Assembly: GCF_041431415.1 (NCBI RefSeq)
Contig: NZ_CP107845.1
Span: 2,728,001 to 2,792,000, forward strand
Direction of reading: 5' to 3'
Length of the DNA: 64,000 nucleotides
Origin: Streptomyces sp. NBC_00513
GTDB lineage: Bacteria; Actinomycetota; Actinomycetes; Streptomycetales; Streptomycetaceae
The position numbers were made by a program, and so were the translations under genes. How positions within the stretch are numbered: the first letter of the stretch is position 1; every line of letters starts with the position of its first letter. The notes beneath the pieces were generated by a model. That model did no database searches, was not told where the DNA came from, and worked only from the letters and a program-made list of their open reading frames with translations. Below, piece by piece: positions 1 to 9,721 of this stretch.

Positions 1-555
1 GTCACCGAGACCGGCATGGCCGCGGTGCTGGGCGGTGACCGTGACGTGGTCGTCGCGCACCTGGAGAAGCTGGGGCTGACCCCGGCGAACATCAACGGTG
101 CGGGCCAGATCGTGGCCGCCGGCACCGCGGAGCAGATCGCCGCCCTCGTGGCCGACAAGCCCGAAGGCTCCATGAAGGTCGTCGCCCTCAAGGTCGCGGG
201 CGCGTTCCACACCCACCACATGGCGCCCGCGGTCGCCACGCTGGAGAAGGCCGCCGAGGCCCTCGCCCCGGCGGACCCGGCGCTGAAGTACGTGTCGAAC
301 AAGGACGGTCGGGTCGTGACCACGGGCGCCGATGTCGTCGCCCGGCTGGTCGGCCAGGTGGCCAACCCGGTCCGTTGGGACCTGTGCATGGAGACGTTCG
401 CCGAACTGGGCGTCACCGGGATCGTCGAGCTCTGCCCGGGCGGCACCCTTCAGGGTCTGGCCAAGCGTGCGCTCAAGGGCGTACCGGCCGTCGCCCTGAA
501 GACGCCGGACGATCTCGACAAGGCCGCCGCGCTCCTCGCCGAGCACGCGGTCTGA
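1..555 (+). CDS. fabD: Malonyl-CoA:ACP transacylase, C-terminal part (5' end outside window)
   Basis: The frame is open from base 1, so the gene begins upstream; about 184 residues are visible. FabD moves malonyl from CoA to acyl carrier protein, supplying the extender for type II fatty acid synthesis in the cytosol. The visible part carries the family pattern GMAAVLGG, then AGAFHTHHMAPA (the catalytic His region) and the late NPVRW block. The GHSLG nucleophile elbow lies outside the window. It is 19 bp upstream of fabH on the same strand and is the first visible gene of the fab operon. The assignment rests on motifs plus the fabH-acpP-fabF context. Confidence 0.95.
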   Translation, partial: VTETGMAAVLGGDRDVVVAHLEKLGLTPANINGAGQIVAAGTAEQIAALVADKPEGSMKVVALKVAGAFHTHHMAPAVATLEKAAEALAPADPALKYVSNKDGRVVTTGADVVARLVGQVANPVRWDLCMETFAELGVTGIVELCPGGTLQGLAKRALKGVPAVALKTPDDLDKAAALLAEHAV

Positions 556-574
556 GAGAAGGAGCCCACACAGC

Positions 575-1579
<1,005 letters not shown>

Positions 1580-1634
1580 GGTCGGGATCCCTTTCCCTCC
1601 CTGAACATCCAGTCAGCTAAAGAAGGAGCGCCAC

Positions 1635-1883
1635 ATGGCCGCCACGCAGGAAGAGATCCTCGAAGGTCTCGCGGAGATCGTCAACGAGATCGCCGGCATC
1701 CCGCAGGAGGACGTCCAGCTCGACAAGTCCTTCACCGACGACCTGGACGTCGACTCGCTGTCCATGGTCGAGGTCGTCGTCGCCGCCGAAGAGCGCTTCG
1801 AGGTCAAGATCCCGGACGAGGACGTCAAGAACCTCAAGACGGTCGGCGACGCCGCCGACTACATCCTGAAGAACCAGGCCTGA
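1635..1883 (+). CDS. acpP: Acyl carrier protein
   Basis: This is an 82-aa acidic four-helix carrier protein. Ser41 in DSLSMVE is the 4'-phosphopantetheine attachment site and carries the growing acyl chain between Fab enzymes. An AAGGAG ribosome-binding site sits about 7 bp before the ATG. It lies between fabH and fabF, the usual order of the streptomycete fatty acid operon. Its length and composition are typical; nothing is unusual. Confidence 0.97.
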   Translation: MAATQEEILEGLAEIVNEIAGIPQEDVQLDKSFTDDLDVDSLSMVEVVVAAEERFEVKIPDEDVKNLKTVGDAADYILKNQA

Positions 1884-1962
1884 GCCTGACGAGCGTTTGT
1901 CGCCACCTGGCGGTGGCGCCGTGACAATTCAGCACCCCCTGAGACGTGGAGAAAGAATTCCT

Positions 1963-3228
1963 GTGAGCCCGACCAATCGCACCGTGGTCGTCACCGGTAT
2001 CGGCGCAACCACTCCGCTGGGTGGCGACAGCGCTTCGACCTGGGAAGGTCTGCTTGCCGGCCGTTCCGGCGTATCGCCCCTGGAGGGCGAGCGTTTCGCC
2101 GAACTGCCGGTCCGTATCGCCGCGCAGGCCGCCGTGGACCCGAGCGAGGTACTGCCCCGTCCGCTGGCCCGCAAGTTGGACCGCTCGGCGCAGTTCGCCG
2201 TCATCGCGGCCCGCGAGGCCTGGGCCGACGCGGGGTACACCGCCCCGGCCGGCGAGGACGAGTCCATCGCGCCCGAGCGTCTGGGTACCGTGATCGCCTC
2301 CGGAATCGGTGGCGTGACGACCCTGCTCGACCAGTACGACGTACTGAAGGAGAAGGGTGTGCGCCGGGTCTCCCCGCACACCGTCCCCATGCTCATGCCG
2401 AACGGCCCCTCGGCCAACGTCGGCCTGGAGGTCAACGCCCGCGCGGGCGTTCACACCCCGGTCAGCGCGTGCGCCTCGGGTGCCGAGGCCATCGGCTACG
2501 CCGTGGAGATGATCCGTACCGGCCGTGCCGACGTGGTCGTCGCCGGCGGTACCGAGGCGGCGATCCACCCGCTGCCGATCGCCGCGTTCGCCAACATGAT
2601 GGCGATGTCCAAGAACAACGATCACCCCGAGCAGGCCTCGCGCCCGTACGACAAGGCCCGTGACGGCTTCGTCCTCGGCGAGGGCGCCGGCGTGGTCATC
2701 CTGGAGTCCGCCGAGCACGCCGCCGCGCGCGGTGCGCGGGTGTACTGCGAGGTCCTGGGTCAGGGTCTGTCCGCGGACAGCCACCACATCGCGCAGCCGG
2801 AGCCCACGGGCCGCGGCGTCGCCGCCGCGCTGCGGAACCTGCTCGACAACACGGGTCTGGACCCGGCCGAGCTGGTGCACCTGAACGCGCACGCCACGTC
2901 CACCCCGCAGGGGGACACGGCCGAGCTGAAGGCGCTGCGCAAGGTGCTGGGCGACGACCTCGACCACATCGCGATCTCCGCGACCAAGTCGATGACCGGT
3001 CACCTGCTGGGTGGCGCCGGCGGCATCGAGACGGTGGCGACCGTGCTGGCGCTGTACAACCGGATCGCCCCGCCGACGATCAACATCGACGACCTGGACG
3101 ACGACATCGACGCGGACATCGTTCGCGGCGAGCCGCGCAAGCTGCCCGTCGACGGTCCGATCTCCGCGATCAACAACTCCTTCGGTTTCGGCGGGCACAA
3201 CGTCTCGCTGGCGTTCCGCTCCGTCTGA
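1963..3228 (+). CDS. fabF: Beta-ketoacyl-ACP synthase II
   Basis: FabF catalyses chain elongation by decarboxylative condensation of malonyl-ACP with acyl-ACP. I chose the GTG at 1963 (VSPTNRTVVVTG) because a GGAGAAAG site precedes it and the family begins just before VVVTGIG; this gives 421 aa. A start at 1897 would add 22 residues without homology-like content. The catalytic triad is visible as Cys170 (SACASG), His310 (NAHATSTPQGD) and His347 (SMTGHLLG). It is the last gene of the operon and is followed by a strong hairpin. Confidence 0.96.
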   Translation: MSPTNRTVVVTGIGATTPLGGDSASTWEGLLAGRSGVSPLEGERFAELPVRIAAQAAVDPSEVLPRPLARKLDRSAQFAVIAAREAWADAGYTAPAGEDESIAPERLGTVIASGIGGVTTLLDQYDVLKEKGVRRVSPHTVPMLMPNGPSANVGLEVNARAGVHTPVSACASGAEAIGYAVEMIRTGRADVVVAGGTEAAIHPLPIAAFANMMAMSKNNDHPEQASRPYDKARDGFVLGEGAGVVILESAEHAAARGARVYCEVLGQGLSADSHHIAQPEPTGRGVAAALRNLLDNTGLDPAELVHLNAHATSTPQGDTAELKALRKVLGDDLDHIAISATKSMTGHLLGGAGGIETVATVLALYNRIAPPTINIDDLDDDIDADIVRGEPRKLPVDGPISAINNSFGFGGHNVSLAFRSV

Positions 3229-3244
3229 GTCGCGCGCACCGAGT

Positions 3245-3285
3245 GAGAGGGGCCCCACCCGGCGGTTGCCGGGTGGGCCCCTCTC
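3245..3285 (+). terminator. Hairpin terminator after fabF
   Basis: A long GC-rich inverted repeat (about 18 bp per arm, GGTT loop, one bulged base) lies 16 bp after the fabF stop and just before the convergent stop of the DUF3145 gene. It probably ends transcription from both sides. There is no strong T run, as is usual in high-GC actinobacteria. Confidence 0.8.
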
Positions 3286-3309
3286 GCGTGTCGTCCGTGT
3301 GTCGCGGGG

Positions 3310-3804
3310 TCAGACCACCTGGTGGAGCCAGCGCACGGGGGCGCCTTCGCCGGCGTGGCGGAACGGCTCCAACTCGTCGTCCCAGGGCTTGCCGAGCAGT
3401 TTGGCGATCTCGGCTTCCAGGTCGGTCTCGCCGTGCGCGGATCGGACGAGGGCGGCGCGCAGTCGGTCCTCGGGGACGAGGATGTCTCCGTGCATTCCGG
3501 TGACGGCGTGGAAGATGCCGAGTTCCGGGGTGGAGCTGTATCGCTCGCCCTCGGAGGTCGAGCAGGGTTCGGCCGTCACCTCGAAGCGCAACAGGTGCCA
3601 GCCGCGCAGGGCGGATGCGAGTTTCGACGCGGTGCCCGCTTCGGCCTGCCAGGAGAATTCGGCTCTCCAGGTGCCGGGGGAGGCGGGCTGTCTGATCCAG
3701 TCGAGGTTCACCCGCACTCCGAGTACGCCCGCAACAGCCCATTCCACGTGCGGGCAGAGCGCACGCGGCGCGGAATGCACGTACAGAACTCCACGTGTCG
3801 TCAC
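3310..3804 (-). CDS. DUF3145 family protein
   Basis: This 164-aa protein starts at a GTG (VTTRGVLYVHSAP) behind a good GGAGGT site. It matches the actinobacterial DUF3145 family as I know it, with the N-terminal TRGVLYVHSAPRALCPHVEW pattern and a C-terminal segment rich in Asp, Glu and Trp. No function is established and no catalytic motif or membrane segment is visible. It is convergent with fabF. The family is conserved next to fab genes in Streptomyces, so a housekeeping role linked to lipid or envelope metabolism is possible but is only inference. Confidence 0.85.
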   Translation of the reverse strand: MTTRGVLYVHSAPRALCPHVEWAVAGVLGVRVNLDWIRQPASPGTWRAEFSWQAEAGTASKLASALRGWHLLRFEVTAEPCSTSEGERYSSTPELGIFHAVTGMHGDILVPEDRLRAALVRSAHGETDLEAEIAKLLGKPWDDELEPFRHAGEGAPVRWLHQVV

Positions 3805-4051
3805 CGGGACCTCCAGTGTGGGACGAGGTCGGGAATAAACTCCAGAAAACGGACGGTATGTGACGTGATGTAATTTACCGGAAATGATCTGACATTGCGT
3901 CGTGGGACGTGCGGCCGAAACGCCACGGGAAAAAGCTACCGTGCGCGGGGGGTCCCGGTGTGACGTACGGTCGCTCCAAACCCCGTGAACGCAGAGCATT
4001 CACTCAGCAGGACGCCCCGGAAGGACGGGGCGACGAGGGAGGGACCACCCG

Positions 4052-4948
4052 ATGGGCACCACCGCTCCACGCCGTCGCGCGCGCAGGAGGCTGACGGGCG
4101 CGGTCGCGGCGGTCGCCGTGCTGGCCGGGGTGGTCACGGGGTGTGACGGCGGCGAGCCGGCGTCCGAGGGCGAGCGGGGGGCGCAGGCGGGTCCCCGTTG
4201 GAACACCGCGCCGACCTCGATCGCCGCCGTCGGCGACTCCATCACGCGCGGCTTCGACGCCTGTTCGGTGTTGGCGGACTGCCCGGAGGTCTCCTGGGCG
4301 ACCGGCGACGACCCCGCGGTCGACTCCCTCGCCACCCGCCTCATCGGGGCCGCCCAGGCGCCCGCGCGCAGTTGGAACCACGCGGTGACCGGCTCGCGCA
4401 TGGCGGACCTGCCGGGGCAGCTGGCTTCGGCCGCCGCGCACAAGCCCGACCTGGTCACGGTCATGGTGGGCTCCAACGACGCCTGCCGGCCGCTGGCTTC
4501 GTCGATGACCTCGGTGGCCGACTTCCGGGCCGGTTTCGAGAAGGCGCTGGCCGGCCTGCGGGCGGCGTCCCCGACCTCGCAGGTGTACGTCTCCTCGGTG
4601 CCGGACCTCCAGCGGCTGTGGGAACAGGGCAAGGACCTGCCGATGGTGCGCCAGATCTGGAAGCTGGGGATCTGCCAGTCGATGCTGGCCGATCCGCTCT
4701 CCCTGGCGACGGGCGCGACCTCGCGACGGGAGGAGGTGCGGGCGCGGGTGGTCGAGTACAACGAGGTACTGCGCGAGGTCTGCGCGAAGGACCCGCTCTG
4801 CCGTTACGACGGGGGTGCGGTGTTCCAGTACCCCTTCTCGGCCGAGCAGTTGAGCCGCTGGGACTTCTTCCATCCGGGGAAGGACGGACAGGCGCGGCTG
4901 GCGGAACTCGCGCACCGACAGGTGACGGCGGCGAAGCCGCCGCGTTGA
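4052..4948 (+). CDS. SGNH/GDSL-family lipoprotein hydrolase
   Basis: This is a 298-aa exported protein. Residues 1-30 form an Arg-rich signal peptide ending in a lipobox (VVTG before Cys31), so it is probably anchored outside the membrane. The SGNH blocks are visible: Ser63 in GDSITRGF (nucleophile), GSND at 140-143, and Asp271/His274 in DFFHPG. Such enzymes hydrolyse ester bonds in lipids, acylated sugars or polymers; the substrate cannot be told. Two extra Cys pairs fit an extracellular fold with disulphides. It stands alone, with a terminator directly behind it. Confidence 0.88.
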   Translation: MGTTAPRRRARRRLTGAVAAVAVLAGVVTGCDGGEPASEGERGAQAGPRWNTAPTSIAAVGDSITRGFDACSVLADCPEVSWATGDDPAVDSLATRLIGAAQAPARSWNHAVTGSRMADLPGQLASAAAHKPDLVTVMVGSNDACRPLASSMTSVADFRAGFEKALAGLRAASPTSQVYVSSVPDLQRLWEQGKDLPMVRQIWKLGICQSMLADPLSLATGATSRREEVRARVVEYNEVLREVCAKDPLCRYDGGAVFQYPFSAEQLSRWDFFHPGKDGQARLAELAHRQVTAAKPPR

Positions 4949-4956
4949 CGGTTGGT

Positions 4957-4997
4957 ACGGACCGGGGGCGGGGGTCAGGACCCGTCCCCGGTCCGTT
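4957..4997 (+). terminator. Hairpin terminator after the SGNH gene
   Basis: A 15-bp inverted repeat (one mismatch, 8-9 nt loop) followed by TTT lies directly after the stop codon and before the convergent end of the GH3 gene. It probably works in both directions. Confidence 0.75.
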
Positions 4998-5026
4998 TCA
5001 TGGGTGGTTTCCGGCCATGCGGCAGG

Positions 5027-7483
5027 TCAGTGGACGTCGAGGGTGGCCGTGAGGCGGGTGTCGCCGTGCGCGTGGCTCGCGCGGACCTCGTACCGGCCGT
5101 CGATCCGCCGCCGGCCGCGCGTGTCCTCGTCCCAGATCTCGAAGGCCCGGGCGGGCAGCTCGATCTCCGTCTCGACGCTCTCGCCGGGGCCCGCCTCGAC
5201 GGAGGCGAAGGCCGCCAGCCGGCTCGCGGGGCGCTCGACCGTGTCGGCGATCGGGGCGAGGTAGACCTGGACGACCTCGCGGCCGGTCCGGACGCCGGTG
5301 TTGGTGAGGCGGACGCGGGCGGTGGTGCCGGTGACCTCCAGGGAGTCGTAGCTCCAGTCCGTGTAGCCGAGGCCGTGGCCGAACGGGTAGGCGGGGACCA
5401 CGCCCCGGTCCTCGTACGCCTGGTAGCCGACGAGGAGCCCCTCGCGGTACTCCAGTCTGCCGTCGGTCGGCGTGACCTCGGTGACGGGCGCGTCGGCGAG
5501 CGCGGCGGGCCAGGTGGTGGGCAGTCGTCCGCCGGGCTCCGCGTCCCCGAGGAGCACGTCGGCCAGGGCGGCGCCGCCCTCCTGCCCGGGGAACCAGGTC
5601 AGGAGCACGGCGGCCACGTCCGCGCGCCAGGGCAGTTCCACGGGGGAACCGGCGTTGACCACGACCACGGTGTTCGGGTTGGCGGCGGCGACGGCCGCGA
5701 CCAGGTCGTTCTGCCGGCCGGGCAGGGTCAGGTCCGTGCGGTCGAAGCCCTCGGACTCCACGCGTTCGGTGGTGGCGACGACCACCACGGCGGTGTCGGC
5801 GGCCCGCGCCGCGGCCACGGCCTCGGCGATGAGCGCGTCCGGGTCGCGCCGGGGGCCGAGGTGGAGCAGGGAGAACATGATCGCCTTGAGGGGCAGCCCG
5901 GTGACGTCGGGGACCTGGAAGGTCAGCGAGACCTCGACGGGTTCGCCCTCGGTCAGCGCGATCCGGGCGCGCTCGCTGGGCGCCCCGAAGAAGGCCTCGA
6001 AGGGGTCTGCCTCGTCACCCATCTCCTGGACGCCCTCCCAGAGGGTGTGGCCGTCGACGGCCAGGGCGAAGGCGCCGAGGCCGCGGGTGCCGAAGGCGTG
6101 CTCGCCGCTCTCGCGCGGCAGGAACGTGCCGGTGACCTCGATGCTCGCCATCGTCTCGTACGTGGCGCCCTCGGGCAGGTCGTCGCCGATCCACTGGACC
6201 TGACCGGTGGGCAGACCGCCCTCTCCCAGGACGGCTCCGGAGGCGTCGCGGCAGACGGCGCGCAGCGCGAAGCCCTTGTCGGCGGGGACGGGTTCCTCGC
6301 TGGGGTCGGCGCCGACGCGGAAGGTGAGCGCCCCGTCGGGGAGGGCGGCGGTGAGGCCGTCGAGCGGGGAGACGATCCGCTCGGGGAAGACGGTGGCGGA
6401 GCCCCCGCCGAGGACGCGGGCGTCGCGGGCGGCGGCGCCGAGGAGGGCGACGGTGCGGCCGGGGCGGGTGTCGAGTGGCAGCGCGCGCCGCTCGCCGGAG
6501 ACGGGCTCGTTGCGTACGAGGACGGTGCCGCGGACGGCGATCTCGCGGGCCAGGGCCTGCCCGTCGATCGCGGCCGGGTGGTCGGTGACGACGGCGGGGG
6601 CGCCTTCAAGGAGGCCGACGCGGGCGGCGAGCCGCAGGACGTTGCGCACGGCGTCGTCGACGGCTGACTCGGGGACCTCGCCGGCGCGGACGGCCTCGGC
6701 GAGGGCGGGTCCGTAAACGGTCTGCGGGCCGGGCATGGCCACGTCGAGGCCGCCGAGGATGTCGCCGGTGGTGGAGCGGGCGGCCATCCAGTCGGAGACG
6801 TTGACGCCGTCGAAGCCCCACTCGGCGCGCAGGACCTCGTTGACCAGGTACGCGTTCTCGGTCATCGACGTGCCGTTGACCCGGTTGTAGGCGGTCATGA
6901 TGCCCCAGGGGCGGGCGTTGGTGACGATGGCCTCGAAGGGCGCCAGGTACAGCTCGCGCAGCGGGCGGGGCGCGATGACGCAGTCGACGGTGAAGCGCTC
7001 GGTCTCGGCGTCGTTGCCGACGAAGTGCTTGACGGTGGTGCCGACGCCGCCGTCCTGGACTCCGTTGACGTAGCCGGTGCCGATGGCGCCGGTGAGGTAC
7101 GGGTCCTCGGAGTAGCACTCGAAGTGCCGGCCGCCGAGCGGGGAACGGTGCAGGTTGACGGTGGGGGCGAGCAGGACGTGGACGCCCTTGCGGCGGGCCT
7201 CCTGGGCCAGGAGGCGGCCGGCGCGGCGGGCGAGGGCGGGGTCCCAGGCGGCGGCGAGCGCCGTCGGGGACGGCAGGGCGATGGAGGGGTCGTCGGCGGT
7301 CCAGCGCACGCCGCGCACCCCGATGGGGCCGTCGGACATGACCAGGGAGCCCAGGCCGATCTCCGGGAGGGCGGGCAGCGACCACATGTCCTGGCCGGCC
7401 AGGAGCCGGGTCTTGGTGTCGAGGTCGAGCTTGTCGAGTGCGGCTTCCGCGGTGTCGTGGCGGACCTGTTCGGCATCGGTCAC
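5027..7483 (-). CDS. Glycoside hydrolase family 3 beta-glucosidase with PA14 insert
   Basis: This 818-aa protein hydrolyses terminal beta-glycosidic bonds with retention. The N-terminal GH3 barrel carries KHF at 152-154 and the nucleophile Asp231 in GVNVSDW. The second GH3 domain is interrupted at roughly residues 390-540 by a PA14-like carbohydrate-binding module, and the C-terminus is fibronectin-III-like (VRLTNTGVRTGREVVQVYL). There is no signal peptide, so it probably acts in the cytosol on imported oligosaccharides. The GTG start at 7483 follows a GAGGAGG site. It is divergent from a TetR-type regulator, its likely controller. Confidence 0.93.
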   Translation of the reverse strand: MTDAEQVRHDTAEAALDKLDLDTKTRLLAGQDMWSLPALPEIGLGSLVMSDGPIGVRGVRWTADDPSIALPSPTALAAAWDPALARRAGRLLAQEARRKGVHVLLAPTVNLHRSPLGGRHFECYSEDPYLTGAIGTGYVNGVQDGGVGTTVKHFVGNDAETERFTVDCVIAPRPLRELYLAPFEAIVTNARPWGIMTAYNRVNGTSMTENAYLVNEVLRAEWGFDGVNVSDWMAARSTTGDILGGLDVAMPGPQTVYGPALAEAVRAGEVPESAVDDAVRNVLRLAARVGLLEGAPAVVTDHPAAIDGQALAREIAVRGTVLVRNEPVSGERRALPLDTRPGRTVALLGAAARDARVLGGGSATVFPERIVSPLDGLTAALPDGALTFRVGADPSEEPVPADKGFALRAVCRDASGAVLGEGGLPTGQVQWIGDDLPEGATYETMASIEVTGTFLPRESGEHAFGTRGLGAFALAVDGHTLWEGVQEMGDEADPFEAFFGAPSERARIALTEGEPVEVSLTFQVPDVTGLPLKAIMFSLLHLGPRRDPDALIAEAVAAARAADTAVVVVATTERVESEGFDRTDLTLPGRQNDLVAAVAAANPNTVVVVNAGSPVELPWRADVAAVLLTWFPGQEGGAALADVLLGDAEPGGRLPTTWPAALADAPVTEVTPTDGRLEYREGLLVGYQAYEDRGVVPAYPFGHGLGYTDWSYDSLEVTGTTARVRLTNTGVRTGREVVQVYLAPIADTVERPASRLAAFASVEAGPGESVETEIELPARAFEIWDEDTRGRRRIDGRYEVRASHAHGDTRLTATLDVH

Positions 7484-7509
7484 GGCCGAGCCTCCTCATC
7501 GGATGCGGT

Positions 7510-7547
7510 GTGCGGCGTGGTGCGGTGCGGGTGCGGCGTGGTGCGGT
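7510..7547. repeat. Direct repeat of 17 bp with 21-bp period between GH3 and TetR genes
   Basis: GTGCGGCGTGGTGCGGT occurs twice, at 7510-7526 and 7531-7547, in the divergent promoter region of the GH3 gene. The 21-bp spacing equals two helical turns, so both copies face the same side of the DNA. It may be a tandem regulator site; no function is shown. Confidence 0.5.
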
Positions 7548-7673
7548 GGCCCCATCGTGGACCTGCCACCTGGTAAACGGTAGGGTTCGTTATGTTCTTG
7601 TGATCTCGGCTTGTCGGGCGCGGATCGCGTACGGTCCTGCGGGCAGGGGTGTGACGCGGAGGGAGTGCCGGCG

Positions 7674-8255
7674 ATGGTCAGGGCGAGGAGCGAGGAACGA
7701 CGCGGCGACATCGTTCGCGCGGCGGTCGAGGTGATCGCCGAACGCGGCTACCGGGGAGCGTCCCTGGGCGCCGTCGCGGAACGGGTGGGCCTGACCCAAC
7801 AGGGCCTGCTGCACTACTTCCCGACCAAGGAGGCGCTGCTGGTCGCGGTGCTGGAGGAGCGCGACCGCTGGGACACCGGCGGCGGCTCCCGCGCCTCCGC
7901 GGACACCTGGCGGCTGGACCTGCTGGCCTCGCTGGTGGACTACAACGCGATGCGCCCGGGCATCGTGCAGACCTTCTCGGCGCTGCTGGGCGAGAGCGTC
8001 ACCGTCGGGCACCCCGCCCGGGAGTTCTTCACCGAGCGGTACGCGCAGGTCCGGGTCGAGATGGCAGCGGTGCTGCGGGCCGAGTTCGGGGACCGGCTGC
8101 CCTCGGGCCTCACCCCCGAGCAGGCGGCGCCCCTGCTCACGGCGGTGATGGACGGGCTCCAGTACCAGTGGCTGCTCTCCCCCGAGTCGGTGGACATGCC
8201 GGGCGCGTTCCGCTCGTTCCTGACACTGCTCCGGGGCGCACCCGAGTCTCCGTAG
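7674..8255 (+). CDS. TetR-family transcriptional regulator
   Basis: This 193-aa regulator starts at the ATG at 7674 behind a GGAGGGAG site. Upstream in-frame codons lack a ribosome-binding site. The N-terminal TetR HTH is clear ([32 protein letters not shown], residues roughly 29-60). The C-terminal ligand domain is not assignable. It is divergent from the GH3 beta-glucosidase over 190 bp, an arrangement that usually means local repression of the neighbour with a sugar or glycoside ligand; that is inference. Confidence 0.9.
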   Translation: MVRARSEERRGDIVRAAVEVIAERGYRGASLGAVAERVGLTQQGLLHYFPTKEALLVAVLEERDRWDTGGGSRASADTWRLDLLASLVDYNAMRPGIVQTFSALLGESVTVGHPAREFFTERYAQVRVEMAAVLRAEFGDRLPSGLTPEQAAPLLTAVMDGLQYQWLLSPESVDMPGAFRSFLTLLRGAPESP

Positions 8256-8309
8256 CGCCCCGCACGGCCCTGCCGGACGGGGCGAGGACCGGGCCGGCAT
8301 GCTGGGCGC

Positions 8310-9023
8310 ATGAGGATAGCCGCAGCCCAGATGACCTGCGTCCCGGCCGATGTCGACGCCAACTCCGCGCGGGCCGCCGCCCTCGCGGTCGCGGCCCGCG
8401 ACCAGGGCGCCGAACTCGTCGTCCTGCCCGAACTGGCCCTGACCGGCTACGAGATCGAGGCCCTGACCGCCGACCCCGGGCTGTGGTTGACGGGCCCCGA
8501 CGATCCGCGACTGGACCCCTTGCGCTCCGCCGGGATCGCCACCGCGGTCAACGCTGCGCTGCGCACCGACGGCCCGCTGCCGGCCATCGCGACCCTGGTC
8601 CACGACGCGGAGGGCGCGCACGTGACGACGTACGCCAAGCAGCACCTCTTCGAGCACGAGGGGGACGCCTTCGCGCCGGGCGCCGTCGACGGCCGCTTCG
8701 AACTCGGCGGGATCCGCTTCTGCCTGGGCATCTGCTTCGACAACCACTTCCCCGATCTGCCCGGCCGGGGCGCGGCCGACGGATGCGCGGTCCATCTGGC
8801 GAGCTCCCTCTACGGAACGGGCGCCGGGGTCGCGGAGCGGACCACCGTGTATCCCGGGATCGCCAAGGAGCACGGCCTGTACGTGGTCCTCGCCAACCAC
8901 GTCGGACCCGCCGGCCCCTGGACCGGCTGCGGCGGGGCGGCCGTCTGGGCCCCGGACGGTTCGACGGTGGTCGAGGCCGACGACCACACGCAGGGCGTGG
9001 TGACGGCGGAGGTGCCGGCATGA
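8310..9023 (+). CDS. Carbon-nitrogen hydrolase (nitrilase superfamily)
   Basis: This 237-aa cytosolic enzyme has the complete nitrilase-superfamily triad: Glu41 ([10 protein letters not shown]), Lys110 (TYAKQHLF) and Cys142 (LGICFDN). It should hydrolyse an amide or nitrile bond; the exact substrate (omega-amide, N-carbamoyl compound or acyl amide) cannot be read from sequence. It is slightly short for the superfamily. Its stop overlaps the start of the acetyltransferase gene by 4 bp, so the two are translationally coupled. Confidence 0.87.
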   Translation: MRIAAAQMTCVPADVDANSARAAALAVAARDQGAELVVLPELALTGYEIEALTADPGLWLTGPDDPRLDPLRSAGIATAVNAALRTDGPLPAIATLVHDAEGAHVTTYAKQHLFEHEGDAFAPGAVDGRFELGGIRFCLGICFDNHFPDLPGRGAADGCAVHLASSLYGTGAGVAERTTVYPGIAKEHGLYVVLANHVGPAGPWTGCGGAAVWAPDGSTVVEADDHTQGVVTAEVPA

Positions 9024-9667
9024 GCCCCGTCCCGCCCGACCCGTCGGTGCCGCATCCCGTGGCGGGGCAGCCGCGGGTGGTGCTGCTCCGGCCGCTGGTG
9101 ACGTCCCCGCTGATCGAGGTGGGCGACTACTCGTACTACGACGACCCGGACGACGCGACGGCTTTCGAGACGCGCAACGTGCTCTACCACTACGGGCCGG
9201 AGCGGCTCGTCATCGGAAGGTTCTGCGCGCTGGGCACCGGTGTGCGCTTCATCATGAACGGCGCCAACCACCGGATGGACGGGCCCTCGACGTTCCCGTT
9301 CCCGATCATGGGAGGCGACTGGGCCGACCACTTCGACCTGCTCACCGACCTGCCGGGGCGCGGGGACACCGTGGTGGGCAACGACGTCTGGTTCGGGCAC
9401 GGCGCCATGGTGATGCCGGGGGTGCGGATCGGCCACGGAGCGGTGATCGCGTCCGGCGCCGTCGTGGTGGACGACGTCCCGGACTACGGCATCGTCGGCG
9501 GCAATCCGGCCCGCTTGATCCGCACCCGGTACGAGCCGGCGGACATCGCCCGGCTCCTCGCCGTCGCCTGGTGGGACTGGCCGGTCGAGCACCTCACCCG
9601 GCACGTGCGGACCGTCATGTCGGGCAGTGTGGACGCACTGGAGGAGGCCGCCCCACCCACCCGCTAG
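9020..9667 (+). CDS. CatB/Vat-type hexapeptide acetyltransferase
   Basis: This 215-aa left-handed beta-helix acyltransferase starts at the ATG at 9020, within an ATGA overlap with the preceding hydrolase. It carries hallmarks of the xenobiotic acetyltransferase (CatB/Vat) group: [14 protein letters not shown], with the catalytic His in NHRMD, then hexapeptide turns ([20 protein letters not shown]) and [16 protein letters not shown]. Relatives acetylate streptogramin A or chloramphenicol with acetyl-CoA, but many chromosomal members are not resistance genes. Coupling to an amidohydrolase argues for metabolism of one small molecule. An iron-box-like site follows immediately. Confidence 0.85.
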   Translation: MSPVPPDPSVPHPVAGQPRVVLLRPLVTSPLIEVGDYSYYDDPDDATAFETRNVLYHYGPERLVIGRFCALGTGVRFIMNGANHRMDGPSTFPFPIMGGDWADHFDLLTDLPGRGDTVVGNDVWFGHGAMVMPGVRIGHGAVIASGAVVVDDVPDYGIVGGNPARLIRTRYEPADIARLLAVAWWDWPVEHLTRHVRTVMSGSVDALEEAAPPTR

Positions 9668-9686
9668 TTAGGTTACCCTTACCTTC
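9668..9686. promoter_or_regulatory. Iron-box-like (DmdR/IdeR-type) operator
   Basis: TTAGGTTACCCTTACCTTC matches the 19-bp actinobacterial iron box (as I recall it, TTAGGTTAGGCTAACCTAA) at 14 of 19 positions, with a perfect left half. It starts at the base after the acetyltransferase stop and ends 35 bp before the AraC start, a good place for repression of the AraC gene by iron-loaded DmdR. Confidence 0.6.
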
Positions 9687-9721
9687 TTTCGGGGGGTCGG
9701 TGTCGTGGCGCACCGCCCACA

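Noticed and set aside
8168..9019. Extended version of the CatB-type acetyltransferase
   Set aside because: The upstream part overlaps the nitrilase gene in another frame; the ATG at 9020 with ATGA overlap is the natural start.
9020..9667. A dedicated antibiotic-resistance (Vat) gene
   Set aside because: The fold matches, but the context is metabolic and many chromosomal members are not resistance enzymes; the narrower claim is not supported.
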